A stretch of 64,000 nucleotides of DNA from Lachnospiraceae bacterium NK4A144. GTDB taxonomy: Bacteria; Bacillota; Clostridia; Lachnospirales; Lachnospiraceae. The position numbers and the translations under genes were made by a program. The stretch is from contig AUJT01000002.1 in the NCBI GenBank assembly GCA_000424365.1, positions 124,001 to 188,000 on the forward strand, in the 5' to 3' direction. The notes under the pieces were generated by a model. That model was not told the origin of the DNA. It did not search any database and was given only the letters and a program-made list of their open reading frames with translations. Within the stretch, counting starts at the first letter, position 1; each line of letters starts with the position of its first letter. Shown here piece after piece: positions 16,669-25,472 of this stretch.

Positions 16669-17688
16669 ATGACGTATCAGGAAGTACTGGAAAAAGCCAA
16701 AACCTGCAGTGGTCCATACTGCAAGGCATGCCCGGTCTGTGACGGAAGAGCATGCAGAAATCAGATGCCCGGTCCGGGAGCAAAGGGTGTCGGTGACACA
16801 GCTATCCGAAACTATGATCAATGGAAAAAGATCAGAGTAAATATGGATACGCTGAACGAGAACAAAACCCCCGACACTTCTATCGAATTATTCGGAAAGA
16901 AGTTCCGCTATCCGATCTTTGCAGGGCCTGTCGGAGCAGTTAATCTGCACTACGGCGATAAACTGGATGATGTAGCCTATAACAACATCCTCGTAAAAGC
17001 CTGCGCTGATGCAGGTATCGCTGCGTTCACCGGCGACGGTACAAATCCGGATGTAATGAAAGCTGCCTGCGGCGCGATCCGCGCAAATAACGGTGTCGGC
17101 ATCCCAACAGTTAAGCCATGGGACACTAACACCTTGAAAGAAAAATTTGCACTGATCAAAGACTCTGATTCATTTGCTGTAGCCATGGATATCGATGCAG
17201 CAGGCCTTCCTTTCCTGCAAAACCTGACACCACCTGCCGGAAGCAAGACCGTTGAAGAGATGAAAGACATTATCCATATGGCCGGAAAGCCCTTTATCAT
17301 CAAAGGTGTCATGACCGTACGTGGTGCTGTAAAGGCACGTGCAGCCGGCGCTGATGCAATCGTCGTAAGTAATCACGGCGGACGTGTTCTCGATCAGTGC
17401 CCATCTACCGCAGAAGTACTTCCGGAGATATCCGAAGTTCTTTTCGGAACAGGAGTAAAAATCCTGGTAGACGGCGGTATCCGTTCCGGTGTCGATATTT
17501 TCAAAGCTCTTGCTCTCGGCGCTGACGCAGTAATGATCGCACGCCCCTATGTCACCGCAGTTTACGGAGGCGAAAGTGAGGGCGTTCAGTGTCTCACCGA
17601 TAAGCTTGGCTCAGAGCTTGCAGATACTATGAAGATGTGCGGCGTAAGCTCACTTCATGAGATTTCCGGAGAAAATATACATTTCTGA
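16669..17688 (+). CDS. FMN-dependent alpha-hydroxyacid dehydrogenase with cysteine-rich N-terminus
   Basis: A 339-aa flavoenzyme of the lactate oxidase/glycolate oxidase/MDH family. FMN and catalytic landmarks are PIFAGPVGAVN, KGVMTVRGAVKARAAGADAI, VVSNHGGRVLDQCPST (catalytic His with Arg) and VDGGIRSGVDIFKALALGADAV. It probably oxidises a 2-hydroxy acid such as lactate. Before the barrel, residues 13-31 contain five cysteines (CSGPYCKACPVC and GRAC), unlike classical members; this may hold a metal or Fe-S centre that links to an electron acceptor in an anaerobe. RBS AAGGAG lies 8 nt before the ATG. Single-gene unit. Confidence 0.85.
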   Translation: MTYQEVLEKAKTCSGPYCKACPVCDGRACRNQMPGPGAKGVGDTAIRNYDQWKKIRVNMDTLNENKTPDTSIELFGKKFRYPIFAGPVGAVNLHYGDKLDDVAYNNILVKACADAGIAAFTGDGTNPDVMKAACGAIRANNGVGIPTVKPWDTNTLKEKFALIKDSDSFAVAMDIDAAGLPFLQNLTPPAGSKTVEEMKDIIHMAGKPFIIKGVMTVRGAVKARAAGADAIVVSNHGGRVLDQCPSTAEVLPEISEVLFGTGVKILVDGGIRSGVDIFKALALGADAVMIARPYVTAVYGGESEGVQCLTDKLGSELADTMKMCGVSSLHEISGENIHF

Positions 17689-17769
17689 TCTTCAGCAACA
17701 TGGCGAAAGGGGAAAATTTTTTTACCCTGCATACTGTAGATACATCATAATATTTTGGGGGCATTGTCT

Positions 17770-19341
17770 GTGAAAAAGATGCGAGTCGAGCAAAAATCAA
17801 ATGTCAAAAACGGAGTAATGCGCTTCATCTTTGCCGTTCTCTCCGTTCTCTTTCAGGTATCCTGGTTTACGTTTTTCGTTGTCGGCTTAAGCTCATACCA
17901 CACCTATATTTCAATAGGTTTCAGCATCGTCGCACTTATCGTTGCCGTGCGATTGTATGGAAAACATACAGACAATGCTCTAAAAATGCCCTGGATCATC
18001 GTGATCCTCGCTCTGCCCGTCATGGGTCTCACTCTTTACCTGCTTACAGGTCATTCCAGTCTTTATAAGAAACTCCGACAAAGATTTTTATCTATCTCCG
18101 AAGAACTAAACGAGGCTATCCCACAGGACATGGACGTAATAGAGGAAATGCGTGAAGAAGCCTCCGACCGTGTCGATCTGTCAGAATATCTTTCAGGATG
18201 GAATAACTACCCTGTTTATCGAAATACGGATGTACAATTTTTTCCCGAGGCTGAATACGGTTTTTCGTCTCAGATCGAAGACTTAAAAAAGGCCGAGCAC
18301 TTTATTTTCCTCGAGTATCACGCAATAGAGAACAAGGAATCCTTTGCCCGCATGAAAGAGATCCTTATCGAAAAGGCTTCGAATGGAGTCGATGTACGTA
18401 TCTTCTACGATGACATGGGTTCTCTATGGTTCATTAACGGCGAATTCAAAAAAGAAATGGAATCCTACGGGATACAATGCCGGGTTTTCAATCCTATCGT
18501 CCCTGTCCTGAATATGTTTATGAATAACCGCGATCACCGAAAGATCACGGTCATAGATGGAAAGATCGGATATACCGGCGGATACAATCTCGCAAACGAG
18601 TACTTTAACGTGACACGTCCCTTCGGTTACTGGAAAGACACCGGTATACGCCTTGAGGGAGACGCGGTTTCAACTCTTACAGTCATGTTTCTTACCATGT
18701 GGTATGCCATGGAGAAAAAGAAACCTGCGTATTCTGAACGCGAAGACTTCATGAAGTTTTTCCCGGAATATAATTATTCCGCAAAAGATACGGGTTTTGT
18801 TCAGCCTTATGGCGATTCACCTCTTGATACCGAGCCTGTTGCGGAAAATGTCTACATCTCTATCGCTAACCGTGCACGCAACTACGTCTGGTTCGTAACG
18901 CCCTACCTGATACTCAGTGAAGATATGATCCGAACCCTTTCCTTTGCCGCAAAACGCGGCGTAGATGTCCGTATAATCACTCCCGGAGTTCCCGACAAAA
19001 AATTCGTATATCAGATGACACGTTCTTACTACGCTCCCCTTGTAGCGTCAGGCGTACGTATCTTTGAATATACCCCCGGATTTTCACATGCAAAAATGTG
19101 TGTTTCCGATGGAATTGTTGGAACCGTAGGAACTATAAACATGGATTTCAGAAGCTTTTATCTGCATTTTGAAAATGGAGTACTGTTAAGTCATTGCAAA
19201 GTCCTGAATGCCGTTCATAACGACTTTATAGATATGTTTGAAGAGTCCGAAGAAGTGACCGGAAAATACCAGAAGGAATGTCGTTCCTATCCTAAGCGTG
19301 TCATCCAGTGCCTGCTGCGACTCATCGCTCCTCTTTTTTAG
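17770..19341 (+). CDS. cls: Cardiolipin synthase (phospholipase D family)
   Basis: A 523-aa membrane enzyme that joins two phosphatidylglycerol molecules into cardiolipin. Two N-terminal membrane helices (about residues 16-60 and 75-97) precede two phospholipase D domains. The HKD motifs are HRKITVIDG with GYNLANEYF behind it, and HAKMCVSDG with GTINMDFRS behind it. The length is typical. I chose the GTG at 17770 because GGGGG lies 8 nt upstream; the frame also opens at TTG 15 nt earlier. A strong hairpin follows the gene. Confidence 0.9.
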   Translation: MKKMRVEQKSNVKNGVMRFIFAVLSVLFQVSWFTFFVVGLSSYHTYISIGFSIVALIVAVRLYGKHTDNALKMPWIIVILALPVMGLTLYLLTGHSSLYKKLRQRFLSISEELNEAIPQDMDVIEEMREEASDRVDLSEYLSGWNNYPVYRNTDVQFFPEAEYGFSSQIEDLKKAEHFIFLEYHAIENKESFARMKEILIEKASNGVDVRIFYDDMGSLWFINGEFKKEMESYGIQCRVFNPIVPVLNMFMNNRDHRKITVIDGKIGYTGGYNLANEYFNVTRPFGYWKDTGIRLEGDAVSTLTVMFLTMWYAMEKKKPAYSEREDFMKFFPEYNYSAKDTGFVQPYGDSPLDTEPVAENVYISIANRARNYVWFVTPYLILSEDMIRTLSFAAKRGVDVRIITPGVPDKKFVYQMTRSYYAPLVASGVRIFEYTPGFSHAKMCVSDGIVGTVGTINMDFRSFYLHFENGVLLSHCKVLNAVHNDFIDMFEESEEVTGKYQKECRSYPKRVIQCLLRLIAPLF

Positions 19342-19376
19342 AAATGATGAACTTGGAAATAAAACTATATAAAAAC

Positions 19377-19414
19377 GAAGAAACCACGAACGGGCACACG
19401 TTCGTGGTTTCTTC
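19377..19414 (+). terminator. Terminator of the cardiolipin synthase gene
   Basis: A 16-bp perfect stem GAAGAAACCACGAACG/CGTTCGTGGTTTCTTC with a 6-nt loop. The U-rich part is in the right arm itself. It may serve both directions. Confidence 0.8.
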
Positions 19415-19570
19415 ACTCTCATCATTGGCAGAACCCCTTGATATGTCCTGTCATAGTTTAGCTCCGGCAGCACAGTCTTTATCACTGCACTAAACCATCA
19501 CTAACGTTATTTATTTTACATCATATTTCGCCTGTCAGCAACCTACCATAAATGCGAAATACAATGATCT

Positions 19571-19589
19571 AATCCGACTTTGTCGGATT
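19571..19589. repeat. AATCCGAC hairpin downstream of tpiA
   Basis: AATCCGAC/GTCGGATT with loop TTT, six bases beyond the tpiA stop. The identical 19 bp form the core of the hairpin at 6558-6584 in the livK leader. It could act as a transcript end or protecting hairpin. Confidence 0.6.
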
Positions 19590-19594
19590 ATTTC

Positions 19595-20341
19595 TTATGC
19601 GTTTACAATCTGACCGAAATCAGCCTTAAGAGATGCACCACCGATAAGACCGCCATCGATGTCAGGCTTGCTGAGAAGCTCAGCAGCGTTACCAGCGTTC
19701 ATAGATCCGCCGTACTGGATGCGAACAGCCTCAGCTGTAGCAGCATCATACATCTCAGCGATATGATCACGGATAAGCTTACATACTTCCTGAGCCTGAT
19801 CAGCTGTAGCTGTCTTACCTGTTCCGATAGCCCAGATAGGCTCGTATGCGATAACAAGCTCCTTAACCTGATCAGCTGTTACGCCCTCAAGGTCCCAAGA
19901 GATCTGTCTCTTGATCCACTCTGTGTATGTTCCTGCCTCACGAAGTGCAAGAGACTCACCACAGCAAAGGATCGGTGTAAGGCCTGATGCGAATGCCTTC
20001 TTTACCTTCTGGTTGATGAGGATATCGTTCTCACCGAAGATATCTCTTCTCTCAGAGTGACCGATGATGATGTACTTTACGCCTGCATCCTTAAGCATAG
20101 GAGCAGAGATCTCACCTGTGAATGCACCCTTGTCCTCGATGTAGAAGTTCTCTGCACCAAGATTTACATTTGTACCCTTGATAGCCTCTGCTACCGGTAC
20201 GATATCGATTGCAGGTACGCAATATACTACGTCTACTGCATCGTTCTTTACGAGATCCTTAAGTGTTGCGCAAAGCTCAACTGCCTGGCTGGGAGTCATG
20301 TTCATCTTCCAGTTGCCGGCAATAATTCTTCTTCTTGCCAT
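19595..20341 (-). CDS. tpiA: Triosephosphate isomerase
   Basis: A 248-aa TIM-barrel enzyme interconverting dihydroxyacetone phosphate and glyceraldehyde 3-phosphate in glycolysis. The substrate-binding start IAGNWKMN holds the catalytic lysine; [13 protein letters not shown] holds the catalytic histidine; [15 protein letters not shown] holds the catalytic glutamate; [12 protein letters not shown] is the phosphate-binding loop. The ATG at 20341 has AAGGAA 7 nt upstream; the upstream in-frame extension of 18 codons lacks an RBS. It is third in the gap-pgk-tpiA run, separated from pgk by a hairpin-rich spacer. Confidence 0.97.
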   Translation of the reverse strand: MARRRIIAGNWKMNMTPSQAVELCATLKDLVKNDAVDVVYCVPAIDIVPVAEAIKGTNVNLGAENFYIEDKGAFTGEISAPMLKDAGVKYIIIGHSERRDIFGENDILINQKVKKAFASGLTPILCCGESLALREAGTYTEWIKRQISWDLEGVTADQVKELVIAYEPIWAIGTGKTATADQAQEVCKLIRDHIAEMYDAATAEAVRIQYGGSMNAGNAAELLSKPDIDGGLIGGASLKADFGQIVNA

Positions 20342-20395
20342 TGTTGTTTTCCTTTCGTCTTGTAGGTATTGGATATTTACGTTCAATCGGATCAA

Positions 20396-20637
20396 ATATC
20401 TCTAATTGTTCCAAGAGATATTTATCCGATTTCACTTATATTCTACGAATTAGGGGAAACACCTACGTTCTAAGCTCGCACTCACTTTCGTTCGTGCTCA
20501 CTAAGAACCTAGGTGTAAGTTCTCACTAGATTCATCCTTCGTCCGTTGGACTCGGATTCATCAAGTGAATTACTTATACACAGTATACGTAATTTCTATA
20601 CTCAATCTTCGTCTAACGACTCGATTTCGTCAAGAAA
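20396..20637. repeat. Hairpin-rich pgk-tpiA spacer
   Basis: A chain of imperfect inverted repeats: ACACCTA/TAGGTGT with GTTCT/AGAAC inside (about 20459-20517); GATTCATC near 20529 mirrored and repeated near 20553; GAATTACTTATAC against GTATACGTAATTTC (about 20566-20599); and TTTCTATACTCAATCTTCG with a facing arm to 20640. No coding sequence. It may tune or stabilise the tpiA message relative to pgk, or it may be remains of dispersed palindromic repeats. Confidence 0.6.
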
Positions 20638-21873
20638 TTACTTATCGTCAGCTGCGTATACGCCCGGAAGCTCCTTACCCTCAAGGAACTCAAGGGAAGC
20701 ACCGCCGCCTGTGGAGATGTGTGACATCTTGTCGCCGAAGCCAAGGTTATTTACAGCTGCTGCGGAATCACCACCACCGATGATCGTTGTAGCGTCTGTT
20801 GCTGCAAGAGCCTCTGCTACTGCTACAGTACCAGCTGCGAGAACCGGGTTCTCGGAAACGCCCATAGGTCCGTTCCATACAACAGTCTTTGCAGACTTAA
20901 CAGCGTCAGCATAAACCTTTCTTGTGTCAGGTCCGATATCAAGGCCTTCCTTGTCGTCCGGAATAGCATCTGTCGGAACAACAACTGTCTCAAGGTTAGG
21001 ATCATCGATAGGATCCGGGAATCCTGCTGCTGCAACAGTATCTGTAGGAAGAAGGAGCTTCTTACCAAGCTTCTCAGCCTTCTCCATCATTTCCTTACAG
21101 TAATCAAGCTTTGTATCATCAACGAGGGAGTTACCAACTTTACCACCCTGAGCCTTGATAAATGTATAAGCCATACCACCACCGATGATGAGGGTATCGC
21201 ACTTTGTAAGAAGGTTATCGATAACAGCGAGCTTGTCAGCAACCTTAGCACCACCAAGGATAGCTACGAAAGGACGAACCGGATTCTCAACAGCGTTGCC
21301 GAGGAACTTGATTTCCTTCTCCATAAGGTATCCAACTGCACATGTGCCGTTCTTCTCACGGATGAACTTTGTAACAACGGATACGGAAGCGTGTGCTCTG
21401 TGAGCAGAACCGAATGCGTCGCAAACATAGTCATCAGCAAGATCAGCGAGTTCCTTAGCGAACTGCTCACCTGCCTCCTGCGGCTTTGTCTCTTCCTTAC
21501 CTCTGAAACGAGTATTCTCAAGAAGAACAACGTCACCCTCGTTCATAGCTGCAACTGCTGCTGTAGCCTTCTCGCCTGTAACGTTATCATCCTGAACGAA
21601 GTTAACTTCCTTGCCAAGCTTCTCAGAAAGTCTCTTTGCAACTGCTGCAAGAGATTCACCCGGGTTCGGGCCATTCTTTACCTTACCAAGGTGTGAGCAA
21701 AGAATAACCTTTGCACCATCGCCAACAAGCTTCTTGATTGTAGGAAGTGCAGCTACGATACGTGTCTCATCTGTGATCTCACCATTCTTAAGCGGAACAT
21801 TAAAATCACATCTAACCAGTACTCTTCTACCCTTTGCGTTGAAATCGTCAACGGTCTTCTTGTTAAGAGCCAT
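20638..21873 (-). CDS. pgk: Phosphoglycerate kinase
   Basis: A 411-aa glycolytic kinase transferring phosphate from 1,3-bisphosphoglycerate to ADP. The N-terminal domain opens [19 protein letters not shown], with [12 protein letters not shown] next, both substrate-binding. The C-terminal nucleotide domain shows [43 protein letters not shown] and [10 protein letters not shown], then [13 protein letters not shown]. The ATG has GGAGG 9 nt upstream. It lies between gap and tpiA; a hairpin at 21911 separates it from gap. Confidence 0.97.
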   Translation of the reverse strand: MALNKKTVDDFNAKGRRVLVRCDFNVPLKNGEITDETRIVAALPTIKKLVGDGAKVILCSHLGKVKNGPNPGESLAAVAKRLSEKLGKEVNFVQDDNVTGEKATAAVAAMNEGDVVLLENTRFRGKEETKPQEAGEQFAKELADLADDYVCDAFGSAHRAHASVSVVTKFIREKNGTCAVGYLMEKEIKFLGNAVENPVRPFVAILGGAKVADKLAVIDNLLTKCDTLIIGGGMAYTFIKAQGGKVGNSLVDDTKLDYCKEMMEKAEKLGKKLLLPTDTVAAAGFPDPIDDPNLETVVVPTDAIPDDKEGLDIGPDTRKVYADAVKSAKTVVWNGPMGVSENPVLAAGTVAVAEALAATDATTIIGGGDSAAAVNNLGFGDKMSHISTGGGASLEFLEGKELPGVYAADDK

Positions 21874-21910
21874 TATTCAATACCTCCATATTGGATTATT
21901 TTAAGTTAAA

Positions 21911-21941
21911 AGGTCCGGGGCCCTTAAAAGGCTCCGGACCT
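21911..21941 (-). terminator. gap-pgk intercistronic hairpin
   Basis: AGGTCCGGGGCC pairs with GGCTCCGGACCT (one mismatch). On the transcribed strand it is followed by TTTTAAC. It is a probable partial terminator or processing hairpin that raises gap over pgk. Confidence 0.75.
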
Positions 21942-22012
21942 CTTGATTTTCCGAACTATTCGAACAATATTGTATTCGCAGTTACACTGCGATCACACTT
22001 TTCAGATATGAC

Positions 22013-23029
22013 TTATGCAAGCTCTGAGAAGTACTTGATTGTACGAACCATCTGAGATGTGTAGGAGTTCTCGTTATCATACCAAGAAACAACCTGAACC
22101 TCATACTGGTCGTCAGAGATCTTGCTAACCATTGTCTGAGTAGCATCGAAGAGAGAACCAAATCTCATTCCAACGATATCGGAAGAAACGATCTCATCCT
22201 CGTTGTAACCGAAGGACTCGTTAGCTGCTGCCTTCATAGCTGCGTTGATACCCTCAACTGTTACATCAGCCTTGTTTACAACTGCTGTAAGGATTGTTGT
22301 AGAACCTGTCGGGGTCGGTACACGCTGAGCAGAGCCGATAAGCTTGCCGTTAAGCTCAGGAATAACAAGACCGATAGCCTTTGCAGCACCTGTGCTGTTC
22401 GGAACGATGTTGATAGCTGCAGCACGTGAACGACGAAGGTCGCCCTTTCTCTGCGGTCCATCAAGAGTCATCTGATCACCTGTGTAAGCATGGATTGTTA
22501 CCATGATACCAGACTGGATCGGAGCATACTTGTTAAGAGCTGCTGCCATAGGTGCAAGACAGTTAGTTGTGCAGGAAGCTGCTGAAATGATTGTATCAGA
22601 AGCCTTAAGTGTCTCATGGTTTGTATTGTAAACGATTGTAGGAAGATCATTTCCTGCAGGAGCAGAAATAACAACCTTTCTAGCGCCAGCGTTGATATGA
22701 GCCTGTGCCTTCTCCTTAGATGTGTAGAAGCCGGAGCACTCAAGAACAACGTCTACCTTAAGGTCGCCCCAAGGACAGTTGTTTGCATCCGGGAATGCAT
22801 AGATCTTGATCTCCTTGCCGCAAACGATGATGGAATCATCTGTTGCAGAAACCTCATCAGCATGCTCATACTTACCCTGTGAGCTGTCATACTTAAGAAG
22901 GTGTGCAAGCATCTTCGGGCTTGTTAAATCGTTGATTGCTACTACTTCGTAACCTTCTGCTCCGAACATCTGACGGAATGCAAGACGTCCGATACGGCCA
23001 AAACCGTTGATTGCTACTCTTACTGCCAT
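22013..23029 (-). CDS. gap: Glyceraldehyde-3-phosphate dehydrogenase, type I
   Basis: A 338-aa NAD-dependent dehydrogenase. The Rossmann start is [16 protein letters not shown]; the catalytic cysteine lies in [14 protein letters not shown] at about residue 153, and the catalytic histidine in [11 protein letters not shown]. The C-terminal [16 protein letters not shown] is the usual family ending. The ATG has a perfect AGGAGG 8 nt upstream. It is the first gene of the glycolytic run and has its own promoter at 23162-23190. Confidence 0.97.
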   Translation of the reverse strand: MAVRVAINGFGRIGRLAFRQMFGAEGYEVVAINDLTSPKMLAHLLKYDSSQGKYEHADEVSATDDSIIVCGKEIKIYAFPDANNCPWGDLKVDVVLECSGFYTSKEKAQAHINAGARKVVISAPAGNDLPTIVYNTNHETLKASDTIISAASCTTNCLAPMAAALNKYAPIQSGIMVTIHAYTGDQMTLDGPQRKGDLRRSRAAAINIVPNSTGAAKAIGLVIPELNGKLIGSAQRVPTPTGSTTILTAVVNKADVTVEGINAAMKAAANESFGYNEDEIVSSDIVGMRFGSLFDATQTMVSKISDDQYEVQVVSWYDNENSYTSQMVRTIKYFSELA

Positions 23030-23161
23030 TTTGTAATCCTCCTGAAATTGAATTATTTAAATTTTCTAGATACACTAGATTCAGGCCTGCCGGGCATATC
23101 GGAACAATTCAGGAGATAGCAAAAACTCCCTTATCATCAGTGTGCCCAGTCAGCAATGTTT

Positions 23162-23190
23162 ATTTTATCTGATTGACAAAAAAAATACAA
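23162..23190 (-). promoter_or_regulatory. Predicted promoter of gap
   Basis: Minus strand: -35 TTGTAT (23185-23190), a 17-bp T-rich spacer, and -10 TAAAAT (23162-23167). This leaves a leader of about 125 nt holding GGGAG/CTCC and CTAG/CTAG small stems. The remaining stretch up to 23378 is AT-rich and shows no gene. Confidence 0.6.
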
Positions 23191-23378
23191 GTGCATTTTA
23201 GGGCAATCTGTATGTATTTGTGTGATTGTATTGAAATATGTACGTTACAGCCATTTCACGAATTATTTTTTAGTCATTTTTGTATTCTTTATACATTTAT
23301 GACAGTTCGTTCTTTGGTTAAAAATGGATAATATCCACCATATATCCGTTATTTTTTTATCAAACTGTCCCTGTAACC

Positions 23379-24590
23379 TTATGCCGCTTTTCGATGCAGC
23401 AGGCCGTTTAAAAGTTTCTGTACCCTGTGAACACTCTCATGAAGCAGTGCTCCTACCACAAAAATAAGGACAAAAACAGGGATAAAGAAAATTAGTGACG
23501 TCACACGGTTAAATGTAACTGTCTTAACCAGCGCCATGATCCCATAAAGGATCACATGATGTACGAGAAATATCCCATAAGAGTATTTGCTCATAAGCTT
23601 AATGATCTTTGCTTCCGCAAGTGCAGGGAACAGATTTGCCGCAGCCGTAAATAAAACATAAAAACCGACTGCAGAGATCGTGCAGCAGATGATCTTCGGA
23701 ACCGGCATCTCTACCAGCGCAATAACGGTAATTACGATCACCGATAATAATGCCGCTGCGATATTACGCTTCTTTATACCAGCATCTTCTTTTCTCAAAA
23801 ACGGCACCACATATGTAATAAGCGCAAATCCCAGCCAGAAATTCATCATGCAGGTCCAGAGGCACATGTTGTCAGAAATAGTTATATGACTGTTGTAGTA
23901 CTTTATAAGCACGATAAAGATATTCGTATCCGGCGCACTGGAAAAAGCATTTCTGTAAAGATTAAAAACATAAAAGAATGTCAGAATAACAGATCCTGCG
24001 ATCCTCATATGCTGCCACATCCACTGAAGGACAGGAAAAAGAAGGTACAAAAAAATGATACCTCCAAGAAACCATTCTCCGAGGCAGTAATAATTCTGCC
24101 CGAGATGCATGAAATATCCATCCATGCCAAAGAACGAAAACAGGAAATTCTTACGCGGTCCGCCCCAGTACCAGGTTCCAACTCGACGTGAATTGATGAC
24201 ATACATTATGATCCACGCCACATAGAACATTGGAAACAGGCTTAACCAGCGCTTTTTCCAAAACACAGCCAGTGACTTGAGCCCGGACATGAACCTCTCT
24301 GAAAAACTGCCCTCAGTTTCAGTCTTTTCCGGCATAAATCGCGGATGATTATATATAAGAGCAGCTCCTGACAGCATAAAAAATACTGCAACAAAGACAC
24401 CGCCCCAGTCTGCATTGACGAACCTTAAAAAATCAGGTCCCTTCCCCGGGATGCCATATTCATAAAATGTATAACTATAATGAAAAAGTACGATAGCCAC
24501 CGCACTGACCGCACGGATCAGGTTCAGCGAAGGTTGATTTTGTTTCTTTTGATTAATCGACAAGTTTTTGCTACTGCTCCTCTCACTCAA
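23379..24590 (-). CDS. OafA/YrhL-type acyltransferase
   Basis: A 403-aa polytopic acyltransferase 3 protein. The N-terminal signature is LNLIRAVSAVAIVLFHYSY with the conserved histidine, followed by GVFVAVFFMLSGAALIYN. About ten hydrophobic segments are visible, and SYGIFLVHHVILYG near the end is another family mark. It likely decorates a surface glycan with an acyl group. The frame opens at a TTG overlapping the end of the upstream phosphatase gene by 8 bp; no good RBS is seen there, so the true start could be a TTG nine codons in, behind AGGAG. Confidence 0.85.
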   Translation of the reverse strand: MSERSSSKNLSINQKKQNQPSLNLIRAVSAVAIVLFHYSYTFYEYGIPGKGPDFLRFVNADWGGVFVAVFFMLSGAALIYNHPRFMPEKTETEGSFSERFMSGLKSLAVFWKKRWLSLFPMFYVAWIIMYVINSRRVGTWYWGGPRKNFLFSFFGMDGYFMHLGQNYYCLGEWFLGGIIFLYLLFPVLQWMWQHMRIAGSVILTFFYVFNLYRNAFSSAPDTNIFIVLIKYYNSHITISDNMCLWTCMMNFWLGFALITYVVPFLRKEDAGIKKRNIAAALLSVIVITVIALVEMPVPKIICCTISAVGFYVLFTAAANLFPALAEAKIIKLMSKYSYGIFLVHHVILYGIMALVKTVTFNRVTSLIFFIPVFVLIFVVGALLHESVHRVQKLLNGLLHRKAA

Positions 24591-25461
24591 AATCTATACG
24601 TGATGGTTTTCTATTACGAAAAACGTAATAACCCTTAAAACCGGCATTTCTTAGGACCTTTTCAGCAAGGTCAAAATCTGCCGCTACATCTGTGGTCACA
24701 TGCGCATCAGATCCCACAGTAATTATCTCTCCTCCAAGCTCTCTATAACGCTCAAGTATCGAAACATCGGGATTGGGACGGTGCAGAGACTTTCTGTATC
24801 CTGCAGTATTGATCTCTATCCCCTTTCCCTTCTCTATGATGGTTTTCAGAACCTCGTCCAGAATATCACCATACTCAGAGTAGGAAAAATCAAAAACTCC
24901 GCTTTTCAAAGCTGACGGAGCATATCTAAGCGGGTAATCCAAATGACCGTACACATCATAAACATCAAACGAACGCGCACACTCAAGCTCGCTTTCAAAA
25001 TAAGCTCTCACCGCTTCTTTCTCAGAGCTGTATGACTCCCAAAACTCCGAAAAAGCTGTGTCTATCCTGTTTAGTGCATGTGATGAACCTATTACAAAAT
25101 CAAAAGGATATGAAGAAACATATTTTTCATAAAAATCTTTTACGTGAGGCTGCAATCCGAGTTCCACGCCAAAAAGCACCTCAACAGGACCATACATTGC
25201 CTCTCCTGTATCACGACCTGCTCCGATCAGTTTTCCATCAGGATTTTCGATGTCACGAAGTTCATGGTTACGCTTCATGTATGCCTCTGTATCAACCATG
25301 AAGCTTCCCTCTCCCTCCGGGTATTTTGTGTCATAGTCCATATGCTCCGTAAAGCAGATCGTATGGATCTGACGACCTCTTGCAGACTCTATCATGTCTG
25401 CCATCTCGGACTTACCATCTGTAGAAAACGTTGTGTGAACATGAAAATCAGAATGAATCAT
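24583..25461 (-). CDS. PHP-domain phosphatase (histidinol-phosphatase-like)
   Basis: A 292-aa PHP metallophosphatase. The metal-binding residues are in the expected order: DFHVHTTFSTDGKSEMADM, CFTEHMDYDTKYPEG, FVIGSSHALNR, YGHLDYPLRYAPS and VGSDAHVTTDVAADFD. This is the HisJ/HisK type of histidinol phosphatase, but no other histidine biosynthesis gene is nearby and it sits between membrane-protein genes, so another sugar or alcohol phosphate could be the substrate. It begins 11 nt after the upstream membrane protein. Confidence 0.87.
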   Translation of the reverse strand: MIHSDFHVHTTFSTDGKSEMADMIESARGRQIHTICFTEHMDYDTKYPEGEGSFMVDTEAYMKRNHELRDIENPDGKLIGAGRDTGEAMYGPVEVLFGVELGLQPHVKDFYEKYVSSYPFDFVIGSSHALNRIDTAFSEFWESYSSEKEAVRAYFESELECARSFDVYDVYGHLDYPLRYAPSALKSGVFDFSYSEYGDILDEVLKTIIEKGKGIEINTAGYRKSLHRPNPDVSILERYRELGGEIITVGSDAHVTTDVAADFDLAEKVLRNAGFKGYYVFRNRKPSRIDFE

Positions 25462-25472
25462 TTATACGCTCC

